DNA of 64,000 nt from Enterococcus sp. 9D6_DIV0238 (GTDB lineage Bacteria; Bacillota; Bacilli; Lactobacillales; Enterococcaceae). A program made the translations under genes and the position numbers. This document shows positions 26,601 through 33,762 of the stretch, piece after piece (positions within the stretch are counted from its first letter, which is position 1; every line of letters begins with the position of its first letter). Under the pieces are notes generated by a model, which saw only the letters and a list, made by a program, of their open reading frames with translations, had not been told where the DNA came from and ran no database searches. The stretch covers positions 1,081,501 to 1,145,500 of the forward strand of contig NZ_CP147246.1 of assembly GCF_002174455.2 (NCBI RefSeq), in the 5' to 3' direction.

Positions 26601-27653
26601 GATCACATCATCCGTTCTTGTTCCTGACACCCAATTTACTATACCTTTCATGACCAAAGAAGCTCGCGGAATATTGATAAAAGAACCAATTTCTCCCCGA
26701 TAAGTATTCGAGACATTTTCAATCAACACTACCCATTCATTATCATTAGAAAGTAAGTTATCACTTTGGATCAGTCCGCTTGAATTTCGAATGTCAACTT
26801 TCATGTTCACGAAAGCAAATGTTCGCGGTGTTTTTGTTCGTTCCAATCGAAAGGTTCTGTTAGCATTGGAAGTCGCTGTAGAAGAAAACGTAAAGTTTTT
26901 ACCATCGATTCGTAATGACCGATTGATTTTAGGCAGTTCAGCAGTACCGGATATATTTGCGCCAAATTCAATATCATCGATCGAAGAGTCCTTTAGCGCA
27001 TCGATCAACTCTTGATAATTATAGACGATCTTTTTTTTACTTGGATTGAAATTTTGAAGCTGTGTCATTAACGGCAAGTGAAACATATCATAGTTGGTAT
27101 TCGTTTTTGCAACAGCGCCGGTTGTTGCATAAAGGTTATCTCTAGATGCTAACGCTGTATTTCGGCTCTTTTTTTGCTTTTCTTTTGGCAAAGAATAGTT
27201 GATTTTCGTCGATTTTATTTTGCGACCTTCTCGATAAATTTCAATGGTATCTTGGCTATCTTGAGCAATTGGGATCGGCAGTTTAAAGGTTCTTGTTTTA
27301 TCAGACTTCTCAATTTCAATCTTTACACCATCAGATGCGGCGTTTTCTCCTGAGAGTATCTTTAGCCCCTCGATATCCAGCCCTTCCAGTGATTCTGGTG
27401 AAATCACTTGATCCTGTTTTGATTTGAGCACTATCGTTTCTTTCTTTGGCTCTTTTATCTCTACTTCCAGCAGCACTCCGATTTGCTCTTTTAGTTCCGG
27501 CTGGATATATTTTTCAACCTTTAAATGATATTTATTTTTCCCAAAATCTCGAATAAACCAATAGCCCTGATACACTAAAAAAGAAATAAGCATCAGAAAA
27601 ATGATACTTCCAATACCGTATATTCGTTTCTTTTTTCTTACTCCTTTTTTCAT
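23625..27653 (-). CDS. Giant membrane-anchored surface protein at the end of the pilus operon
   Basis: 1342-residue protein. The start is the ATG at 27653, 9 bases after AAGGAGG; an upstream in-frame ATG at 27704 overlaps the PilO gene. A very basic N-terminus (KKGVRKKKRIYG) and one membrane segment at about 14-33 make it a signal-anchored protein with the bulk outside. Residues 180-700 look like a pectate-lyase-like adhesive beta-helix (YNYQELIDALKDSSIDDIEF, RSLRIDGKNFTF, many Asn/Thr/Gly-rich turns). The C-terminal 600 residues are beta-rich modules with Ig-like features (VTPPQKLTVTKDP). There is no LPxTG or WxL motif. It occupies the place of pilP-pilQ after pilM-pilN-pilO. A role in pilus exit or adhesion is inference. 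Confidence 0.75.
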   Translation of the reverse strand: MKKGVRKKKRIYGIGSIIFLMLISFLVYQGYWFIRDFGKNKYHLKVEKYIQPELKEQIGVLLEVEIKEPKKETIVLKSKQDQVISPESLEGLDIEGLKILSGENAASDGVKIEIEKSDKTRTFKLPIPIAQDSQDTIEIYREGRKIKSTKINYSLPKEKQKKSRNTALASRDNLYATTGAVAKTNTNYDMFHLPLMTQLQNFNPSKKKIVYNYQELIDALKDSSIDDIEFGANISGTAELPKINRSLRIDGKNFTFSSTATSNANRTFRLERTKTPRTFAFVNMKVDIRNSSGLIQSDNLLSNDNEWVVLIENVSNTYRGEIGSFINIPRASLVMKGIVNWVSGTRTDDVINATEILITDGAKVDLTGERTTIRLYPQNNSINTTFVAEKGSVLNIHSRKRQAIYANVEGSRNRVYFEARDQETVVNATSNGNETGAIGATISLCGASNNSSATTKSLTQVTAGAKINVHSLGLTNNKQRAQPAMINQVTDSNFHVDGEGSELNLISEGEGNNIGAVLRFRLVGGQTFLIKNKGKVTIDKRYGEASGVRLYGQNNQFLVQAGGNLSINNQADKSSGGRPTNGGDLAGKQGVQFPVDGSGRTSVFAMEGKGSEVYIKADLGPALWTQYGNLRFLIGKETIFRAEGTTNSQTSGIVQSAGTASFEIDQPRFYDLRNNRSNGGQVFSSGTNSGTFEANKSYLSVWEIKNNVDLDKDPDAYWAPISYKLTGSHFERIVSTDYPNEFNTSTYKGANRYSRMSGNGSAPTVDELRVPTNADKTIYGHVSVKVGYGDEMRDAWEDEVWVTVQVKRDGKILSEEVLSTKGINNDLPGVKQWDEDEARGGIFVLDRDDFLRTGDTVEVIGAHRGRKNEVGEASEEKETILVKPVTTVDVTPPQKLTVTKDPLAESSSKITNATKQIKGTIELYDEREEKIMDEIYLYPKINDQFAKESITKITSEGKQKGDSIVDWTINLPGYLPAGSQIELYAKDRSDIGELQDKDNLLTHTKEPNDLWGNVMPTARGYESYKGYHDAVKTSKKDERFKPATLLTVEDIIPEGLVIFPDSVKSSTKVKDSVTNQEIDITRVGSRLTYTGKIRSEDNLSNSRKVVQNVFAQIVIPEDLAEEELNFTFKKKKISDSEDKAVEVSATYDPVTRMLTTETDKVNLSIEDEILFSFSSIVTRIPEGSPSFSLSVKAQGRSPEEIPFVPGDFIPENQRVLAAEVVMVSPMPENTKPTDPDPIIEDGNAYVRLSVVNKRLTAYYRNVNKIIIKIDGDKYKTYTPQLATAEKSILLDIPIDQHRRNITAEYYYPDPNNAGNVVKKIASWNKDKWNDAVNDALDKKTDQ

Positions 27654-27681
27654 AGATCGAGTCCTCCTTGAACGTTCTAGA

Positions 27682-28269
27682 TCATTCCTTTTCTTCTTCG
27701 ACATTCAGATAATACAAATTAAACAATAACGTCGATTCAAATGTGCTTTGCTCCCCTTCTTCTGAACCAAATGTGTAACTATAGTCTGTTACTTTGATGA
27801 ATCGTTGATCATTTTCTAATGCTTGGATAAATTGAAAGAGCTCATTTTTCCCTGCTGCACTATAATCCAAAACGATTTTACTGGAATAAACCTTTTTCGT
27901 TGGATCACTTGATGAAGAAAACAATAGGGTATCTTCTGCGGTGATTTGTTTCAGCTGAATTTTATTCTTTGCCACCTTTTGTTCGAGTCCGCTTAGGTAT
28001 TCTTGAATTTGGATGCCTTTAGAAAAACGCGGAAGCTCTTTAACGATAGCTGAATCAAGTAGATTTTTCTTGCCGGATAATGTTTGACTAGTTTGTCTAA
28101 GTGCGGCAACTTCACTTTCCAACCCCTGAATATCTTTTTGAATCTTACCTACTTCAGCTTGTTTGGCTGAAATACCAGTAAACCAAACAGTTATGATCAT
28201 GAGCGCTAGAAGAAAAAACAAAACAATAGTGATTACAATATGCTTTTTAGTAAAAATGATTGTTTTCAT
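27682..28269 (-). CDS. pilO: Type IV pilus alignment protein PilO
   Basis: 195-residue bitopic membrane protein with one N-terminal membrane segment (IVITIVLFFLLALMIITVWF), a coiled coil (about 35-95) and a C-terminal ferredoxin-like domain beginning near SGLEQKVAKNKIQL. The layout, length and position directly after PilN identify it. PilN and PilO heterodimerise and align the inner-membrane platform with PilM. It overlaps the PilN gene by four bases (ATGA). Confidence 0.8.
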   Translation of the reverse strand: MKTIIFTKKHIVITIVLFFLLALMIITVWFTGISAKQAEVGKIQKDIQGLESEVAALRQTSQTLSGKKNLLDSAIVKELPRFSKGIQIQEYLSGLEQKVAKNKIQLKQITAEDTLLFSSSSDPTKKVYSSKIVLDYSAAGKNELFQFIQALENDQRFIKVTDYSYTFGSEEGEQSTFESTLLFNLYYLNVEEEKE

Positions 28270-28898
28270 TCCTGCTCTCCTCCACGTTTGATTGCCGGTA
28301 ACTTTTCCTTCAAGGCTTGAATCTGAATCACTGATTTATATTCTTGAGATGCCTCTTCCTCAGCAGACGAAGAAATGAAAATCGCTTGATGTACCCAATC
28401 GATTTTATTTAATGCTTCTGTCAATGCACCAATATTCGCTAATTTTTGACCTTTGATCGATAAATCAATTTGAATCACTTCTTGTCCATCATCTGTTTTC
28501 AAGACATTTGCTTGAGCTGCTTCCTCTTCTTCCATACCTTCATTGAGCGGAACAATGATTTGATAGTTTTCGATCACTTGTTGATACTTGATAACAGTTT
28601 CATCCAAGCGTTTGGCCATTTCAGCAAATTGAACCTGCGCTCCTTTTAGTTCTGTCAAATACGTCTGTACCTCTTCTGATTGTTCCTTCTTTTGCTTAGA
28701 GATCATTCCCGTCAGCTTCGCTTTTTCTACCTGTTTACTTTGAGCGGCCTGCTGCAGCGTCTTTACTTGCTGTTGAGAAACGAGATACACCGTCGTCAAC
28801 CCACCTCCAGCAACTAAGAGCAATAAAAGAAAAACAAAGAGTATCAGTAATGTTGCTTGATTTTTATAAAATTTATCAGGCAATAGATTAATATTCAT
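28266..28898 (-). CDS. pilN: Type IV pilus alignment protein PilN
   Basis: 210-residue bitopic membrane protein. It begins MNINLLPDKFYK; the INLLP motif at the cytoplasmic N-terminus is the PilN signature that inserts into a groove of PilM. A membrane segment at about 17-38 is followed by a coiled coil (40-110) and a ferredoxin-like domain (about 120-205). It lies between PilM and PilO, which confirms the call. Confidence 0.88.
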   Translation of the reverse strand: MNINLLPDKFYKNQATLLILFVFLLLLLVAGGGLTTVYLVSQQQVKTLQQAAQSKQVEKAKLTGMISKQKKEQSEEVQTYLTELKGAQVQFAEMAKRLDETVIKYQQVIENYQIIVPLNEGMEEEEAAQANVLKTDDGQEVIQIDLSIKGQKLANIGALTEALNKIDWVHQAIFISSSAEEEASQEYKSVIQIQALKEKLPAIKRGGEQE

Positions 28899-28904
28899 CG
28901 CTTC

Positions 28905-29945
28905 TTAAACTCCTTTCATCGCAAGTCCAGCAGCTAATAAATAAGGTGAAGGAATGCTAAATCTTTTTTCTGTGTTGACTGCGATCACAGGAATTTCCAC
29001 CCTCTTTTCGATAGAAGAAAGTACATTTTTAAATAAAAGCGGATTTTCTCCTACTAGGTAAATTTTGTCTAATTTTTTACCGTTGGATAGCGTACTTGTG
29101 TAGTAGTACAAAATATTTTTTGTGATGTCTGCCAACTCCCCAAGTTCCTCGATTTCTTTCTGCTTATTAAACTCAGCTTGGTAAGTGTCATCGTCATTTG
29201 CAATATACTTCCAGTTTGCACTATTGTACTCTTCATATTGACTATAAATCGGAATATGGTTTTCAAAAATAGTAAATGTTGCCACACCACAATCTACCTC
29301 GATCAAAAGTAAAACATCTGTCCACTTGATATTTCGATTGATTGCTCTAGTATAAGCAACGGAATTTAGATCTACAGCACTTGGAATACCACCGGCACGC
29401 TGGATCTCGTCACCGACTTCAGTCAATGTTTTCTCTGATGTTGCAACAAAATAAATTTCACCATCAACGACCATTCGATCACGTTTTACCGTCTTGGTGT
29501 TCTTTTTAGCAGCCTTCTTTTTCACTTGCTTTTTTTGTCTAGCATTTTGCTTTTCAAATATCAATAGATCAAAGATCGGCTGTTCAAAGGGGACAGAAAT
29601 TGATTCACCTAGTTCCAGGAACAAAAATTGTTTGACCTCTTTTTCATTACGCATCCCATTGTCAGGAATACTACGAATCAATAGCTCATGATTGAACGCT
29701 GAAAATATCACATGAGGATTTTTGATATGATGCTCTTTAAATAGCTGTTTCAACCCTTCATATAACAAGTGTTTATTCGCAAATTTTCCATTTTTGAAGA
29801 TACTAGCTTTTAAAACCAGCTCTCCTTTTTTATGGATCACAACTGGATTTGTACTTTTTAATATTACAAAACGGATCACATTTTTTTTAATATCTAAGCC
29901 GACAATCGTTTTTAACCCTTTTTTTAAAATGATCTTTCCCTCCAT
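28905..29945 (-). CDS. pilM: Type IV pilus assembly protein PilM
   Basis: 346-residue cytoplasmic actin/FtsA-fold ATP-binding protein. The first phosphate loop is in KTIVGLDIKKNVIRFVIL; the second nucleotide-binding region is VLLLIEVDCGVATFTIF; the adenosine motif is KIYLVGENPLLF. An unusual Lys-rich insertion (ARQKKQVKKKAAKKNTK, about residues 133-150) is not typical. PilM binds the N-terminus of PilN and links the ATPases to the platform. The ATG has a weak ribosome binding site, and a GGAGGG lies just inside the frame, so the true start may be a few codons downstream. Confidence 0.85.
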   Translation of the reverse strand: MEGKIILKKGLKTIVGLDIKKNVIRFVILKSTNPVVIHKKGELVLKASIFKNGKFANKHLLYEGLKQLFKEHHIKNPHVIFSAFNHELLIRSIPDNGMRNEKEVKQFLFLELGESISVPFEQPIFDLLIFEKQNARQKKQVKKKAAKKNTKTVKRDRMVVDGEIYFVATSEKTLTEVGDEIQRAGGIPSAVDLNSVAYTRAINRNIKWTDVLLLIEVDCGVATFTIFENHIPIYSQYEEYNSANWKYIANDDDTYQAEFNKQKEIEELGELADITKNILYYYTSTLSNGKKLDKIYLVGENPLLFKNVLSSIEKRVEIPVIAVNTEKRFSIPSPYLLAAGLAMKGV

Positions 29946-29974
29946 TTCAAGCTATTTATCCTACTTCTAAAAAT

Positions 29975-30757
29975 CTAACCGAAAAGTATTGACCAGAGAT
30001 ATTGAAGCTGTCCCGTTGCATAGGAGTAGACAACCCACGTTCCTAAAGCGATAAACGGACCAAACGGGATATGTCTTCTTAATTTTTTTCGAACGATCAT
30101 CTCACCGATTGCGTAGATCAACGCGAATACACTCGCTAAAACCAAAGTGATCATGACATAGATCGGACCAATGAATATCCCTAGAACAGCGAACAATTTA
30201 ATGTCTCCGCCAGCCATCCCGCCTTTACTTAAAAGAGCAAGCAGATATAAACAGCCAAAACCAGCAACAAAGCCAGCAATCGGAAACCACCAAGGATTCA
30301 ATTGCTGCAGAAATACTCGTTCAATAATGGCAAGAATAAAAAAGGGCAACAACACTTTGTTTGGTATTTTCTGAGCTGTGATATCTGTAACAGTAATGAT
30401 CAGCAATAATGATAGTAAGGTCCACGCAACTAATGTCTCATTCGTCGTCCGCAATAAAAAGGCAGATAGAGAAAATAGGGTTCCTGAAAGCAACTCAAAC
30501 CCAAGATAGACAGCACCGATTTTCTGATGGCAATGGCGGCATTTCCCTCGTAAAAAAACATAAGAAAAGATGGGGATCAATTCTAAAAAAGTCAACGAAT
30601 GATCGCAATTCTCACAGTGTGAACGTTTTTTGATGATATCTTCTCCTCGCGGAAGCCGTTGACCGATCAGTAGAAAAAAAGATCCCAAACAAGACCCTAG
30701 AATGAAGATGAATATGTAAAAGAATAGGTAATCGTATGTGGATGGTGTAATGTTCAT
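29975..30757 (-). CDS. pilD: Prepilin peptidase PilD (leader peptidase/methyltransferase)
   Basis: 260-residue polytopic membrane aspartyl protease. The N-terminal cytoplasmic loop has the four zinc-type cysteines CENC and CRHC; the catalytic aspartates are in VTDITAQKIPNK and GMAGGDIKLFAVLG (the GxGD-type motif). About seven or eight membrane helices. It removes the leader of the prepilins encoded in the same operon (cleavage after Gly) and probably N-methylates them. AAGGAGAA follows directly on a strong hairpin after the pilin gene. Confidence 0.95.
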   Translation of the reverse strand: MNITPSTYDYLFFYIFIFILGSCLGSFFLLIGQRLPRGEDIIKKRSHCENCDHSLTFLELIPIFSYVFLRGKCRHCHQKIGAVYLGFELLSGTLFSLSAFLLRTTNETLVAWTLLSLLLIITVTDITAQKIPNKVLLPFFILAIIERVFLQQLNPWWFPIAGFVAGFGCLYLLALLSKGGMAGGDIKLFAVLGIFIGPIYVMITLVLASVFALIYAIGEMIVRKKLRRHIPFGPFIALGTWVVYSYATGQLQYLWSILFG

Positions 30758-30769
30758 AATATTCTCCTT

Positions 30770-30807
30770 TATATATCAAGCAAAGCTTTGGCTTTGCTTG
30801 ATATATA
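30770..30807 (-). other. Perfect 16-bp hairpin after the major pilin gene
   Basis: TATATATCAAGCAAAG and CTTTGCTTGATATATA are exact inverted repeats with a 6-base loop, 11 bases after the pilin stop and directly before the pilD ribosome binding site. There is no T tract, so it is more likely an RNA-stabilising or processing element than a terminator. Confidence 0.75.
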
Positions 30808-30818
30808 TTACTATTGAA

Positions 30819-31298
30819 TTATGGTGCTGCTGTTTCTGCTCCTGTAAGACCATCTTTCCAAAGTTGATCCCTTGTCAGCTCAGCAACTTCTTTTTCGTTC
30901 ACATGATCAAGTTTTTTACTTCCTTTTGACCCCGCAGTTAGCGTATCCGCTGCTACAGTGATCAATATATTACCTTTGCTAGTTGTATGGAATGTTACGT
31001 CAGTTCCTGTCTTCAAAAAACCAATCTGAGTAATGTAGTTTTTAGTTTCAAGATCAGCCGCTGTTACTGCAGGGCTCTTTTTACCAATGGCATCGTCTCC
31101 TGTTTCAGACATTTGATATAAATTAGCTGAACTCATTAATGACTGCACATTTGAAATTCCTGCATCCTCTCTATTTTTTTGAATAACATTGGAAATCGCT
31201 ACTGCACCAATCCCAGCAATAATCGCCATGATTACCACAACTGCAAGTAACTCTACTAACGAAAGTCCTCGCTCATCCTTCATTACATTTTTTAACAT
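30819..31298 (-). CDS. pilA: Major type IV pilin (type IVa)
   Basis: 159-residue prepilin. The ATG at 31298 follows AAAGGGG by 8 bases; an upstream start at 31328 is less likely. The leader MLKNVMKDERG is cleaved after Gly11, giving a mature protein of 148 residues that starts LSLVELLAVVVIMAIIAGIG. Glu5 is present, as needed for assembly, and a classic alpha1-N hydrophobic helix follows. The globular head is short and ends in GLTGAETAAP, with no Cys pair. It is the smallest pilin-like gene of the locus and the only one flanked by hairpins, which suggests that it is the abundant subunit. Confidence 0.9.
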   Translation of the reverse strand: MLKNVMKDERGLSLVELLAVVVIMAIIAGIGAVAISNVIQKNREDAGISNVQSLMSSANLYQMSETGDDAIGKKSPAVTAADLETKNYITQIGFLKTGTDVTFHTTSKGNILITVAADTLTAGSKGSKKLDHVNEKEVAELTRDQLWKDGLTGAETAAP

Positions 31299-31355
31299 TT
31301 TTGTTTCCCCTTTCTGTGTACATTCCATATGTACGGTTGTTTTTTTATATGATCA

Positions 31356-31381
31356 ACATAGATTACCGGTATTATCTATGT
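31356..31381 (-). other. Hairpin between the platform-protein and major pilin genes
   Basis: ACATAGAT and ATCTATGT flank an inner palindrome TACCGGTA, with no T tract. Together with the hairpin at 30770-30807 it brackets the major pilin cistron. A weak promoter-like TTGATC-17-TACATA lies between this hairpin and the pilin start, as does a GTACAT-ATGTAC palindrome at 31318-31334. Confidence 0.5.
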
Positions 31382-31393
31382 GTAATCCTTTGA

Positions 31394-32605
31394 TTAGCCT
31401 TGAACAGCGTCATACATCGAGAACATTGGCAACATGATGGCTGCAACGATCAATCCAACGATCACACAAATAATGATGATCGTGATCGGTTCCATGATCA
31501 GCTTGATCCGTTCTCCCAGCATTTCTACTTCTTCTTCAAACATATTACTCAGCTTTTTCAACATGCTTTCTAAAGAACCTGTTGATTCTCCGACAATCGT
31601 CATTTGCGTAACTAACGGCGGAATGATTTTATCTTGGCTGAATACACCACTCATCGAGCCGCCTCGTTCAACCTCTGCCTGACATCTGAAAATCAACTGT
31701 TTGATATATAAGTTATCCACCGCATCCGCTGACATTTCTAACGCTTTAGAAATAGAAACGGAACTTTCTAATAAGGTCGATAATGTACTTAACATCACAT
31801 TCAAATTACTTTTTTGAACGAGCTCACCAAAAATCGGCATCCGTAAAAGAAAGCTATGCCATTTGAACTTTATTTCATTGTTTCTCATCGCTAGCTTAAA
31901 GCCAACAAAACCTGATACGATCATAACTAGTAGCAACCAGCCTTTACTTGTCAAAAAATTACTTAAGCCAATCGTTACTTTGGTGATTGCCGGTAGTTCT
32001 GCGTCCAAGCTTTCAAAAACAGTCACAAACATCGGCACAATACTTACGATCAGAAAAATCCCCACACATAAGGAAAGGACCAACATAATAATTGGATAAA
32101 TCATCGCCGTGATCACTCCACCTCTTGCTTTCGCTTTTTTCTCATAATAAGTACTCATCCGAACGAGTGTTGCATCTAAAGTTCCCGACATTTCAGCTGC
32201 TCGTACAATACTGATCAGCATAGAAGGAAAGGCATTTGGATGCTTGCTATAACAATTAGAAAGAGAATCTCCGCCACGAATGTCTTCACAAATCTGCAGC
32301 AAAATCTTTTTCAAGTTTTTATTTTGTTCTTGCTCAGCTAACATTTCACAAGCAGCTGTGATCGAAATACCACAATCGATCAGCGTCGCAAATTTTTGCA
32401 AATATTCCGCCAGTAACTTTACGCTGACTCGATTAAATAGCTCAATTTCTTTTGTCGCAAAGGTTTCTTCCTGCTCCACTAAAATCGTAGAGCGCAGACC
32501 TTTTTTCTTTAATACCTGACTCGCTTCATAGGAGCTTTCCGCTCTTAAGCGTCCTTTTTTGATACCACCAGACATTGATTGTGCTTCGTAGGAAAAAATC
32601 GCCAT
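31394..32605 (-). CDS. pilC: Type IV pilus inner-membrane platform protein PilC (GspF family)
   Basis: 403-residue polytopic membrane protein. It starts MAIFSYEAQSMSGGIKKG, the usual PilC/GspF opening, and has two T2SSF repeats (about 65-190 and 270-395), with AEMSGTLDATLVRMSTYYEKK in the first and VGESTGSLESMLKKLSNMFEEE in the second. Three membrane segments lie near 165-185, 215-235 and 375-397. It interacts with the PilB and PilT motors and transmits their rotation to pilin subunits. It follows PilT by three bases. Confidence 0.95.
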   Translation of the reverse strand: MAIFSYEAQSMSGGIKKGRLRAESSYEASQVLKKKGLRSTILVEQEETFATKEIELFNRVSVKLLAEYLQKFATLIDCGISITAACEMLAEQEQNKNLKKILLQICEDIRGGDSLSNCYSKHPNAFPSMLISIVRAAEMSGTLDATLVRMSTYYEKKAKARGGVITAMIYPIIMLVLSLCVGIFLIVSIVPMFVTVFESLDAELPAITKVTIGLSNFLTSKGWLLLVMIVSGFVGFKLAMRNNEIKFKWHSFLLRMPIFGELVQKSNLNVMLSTLSTLLESSVSISKALEMSADAVDNLYIKQLIFRCQAEVERGGSMSGVFSQDKIIPPLVTQMTIVGESTGSLESMLKKLSNMFEEEVEMLGERIKLIMEPITIIIICVIVGLIVAAIMLPMFSMYDAVQG

Positions 32606-32608
32606 TGC

Positions 32609-33739
32609 CTATTCCTCCTCGCCCAGTAACGCTTCAGCAGCATCAACATCGACTTTGCCGGCAGACACCAAACGGTTGATACAACTTTCCATCGTATACA
32701 TACCGTCACTTTTACCGATCTGCAGCATATTACCGATTTGATGGGTTTTATTTCCACGGATCAAATTAGCGATCGATTTATTATTTACAAGCATTTCCGT
32801 TGCCGCTACCCGACCATCGTTAGCTCGTGTGGGCAATAGTCGTTGAGCCAAGATCCCAACTAAAGCTCCGGCTAGCTGTGTCCGAATTTGTGACTGCTGT
32901 TCAGGTGAAAATACGTCAACGATCCGTTCAATGGTTGCTGCAGCACTAGTCGTATGAAGAGTGCCTAAAACCAAGTGTCCTGTTTCAGCAGCTGTCAATG
33001 CAATCGAGATCGTATCAAAATCACGCAACTCACCAACGAGAATAATATCTGGATCTTGCCGTAAGGAGGCTCTCAATCCGTTTGAAAATGACTCTGTATC
33101 TACACCGACTTCACGTTGATCGATAACACTCATATTATGATTGTGAACATACTCGATCGGATCTTCTAATGTGATGATGTGGGTTTTCTTCGTTCGATTC
33201 AGATAGTCGATCATTGAAGCAAGAGTCGTTGATTTTCCCGAACCCGTCGGCCCCGTCACTAAGAATAGTCCTTGTTTTTTTTGGATCATGCTTTTTAAAA
33301 CGGAAGGAACACCTAAAGAACTTAATTCTGGGATCTTGGTAGCAATGATCCGTAAAGCAATCGAAACATTCCCTTTTTGTTTGAAGATATTGACACGAAA
33401 ACGACTGGCATTTTTCACTTCATAAGCTAAATCGACTTCGCCATTTTCTTTAAATTCGGTCCATTGATCTGAATTACACATCACACGTCCATACATAGAA
33501 ATTGTTTTATTCGTTAAAACTTCTTCGGAAGCTACTTCATTCAATTCACCATTCAATCTAAAAATCGGAGGCAGCCCAACCGTTAAATGAATATCAGATA
33601 CTTTCTGACGAACAGATTCACGTAACAACTCATCGAACTGCTCTTTAAATGGTCTCAACTTAGGATTTATTCCCCGTCCGCCTTTTTCTTTTTTCATCGC
33701 TGAATGCAGCGGCAACTCTATTTCCACTTCCTGACTCAT
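32609..33739 (-). CDS. pilT: Type IV pilus retraction ATPase PilT
   Basis: 376-residue cytoplasmic hexameric ATPase. Walker A GPTGSGKSTTL, the Asp box (HIITLEDPIEY), Walker B DPDIILVGELRD and the His box GHLVLGTLHTTSA are all present. The C-terminal SIANLIRGNKTHQI closely matches the AIRNLIREGKTHQ signature of PilT, which separates retraction from assembly motors. The start is the ATG at 33739, placed after AAGGAGG; upstream ATGs at 33742 and 33760 are less well spaced. The N-terminal extension of about 35 residues is longer than usual. Its presence predicts retractile pili and twitching. Confidence 0.96.
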   Translation of the reverse strand: MSQEVEIELPLHSAMKKEKGGRGINPKLRPFKEQFDELLRESVRQKVSDIHLTVGLPPIFRLNGELNEVASEEVLTNKTISMYGRVMCNSDQWTEFKENGEVDLAYEVKNASRFRVNIFKQKGNVSIALRIIATKIPELSSLGVPSVLKSMIQKKQGLFLVTGPTGSGKSTTLASMIDYLNRTKKTHIITLEDPIEYVHNHNMSVIDQREVGVDTESFSNGLRASLRQDPDIILVGELRDFDTISIALTAAETGHLVLGTLHTTSAAATIERIVDVFSPEQQSQIRTQLAGALVGILAQRLLPTRANDGRVAATEMLVNNKSIANLIRGNKTHQIGNMLQIGKSDGMYTMESCINRLVSAGKVDVDAAEALLGEEE

Positions 33740-33762
33740 CATTTCCTCCTTATGCCACACAT

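Noticed and set aside
27654..27704. Upstream ATG start for the giant surface protein
   Set aside because: Would overlap the PilO gene by 23 bases and lacks a well-placed ribosome binding site, whereas AAGGAGG directly precedes the ATG at 27653.
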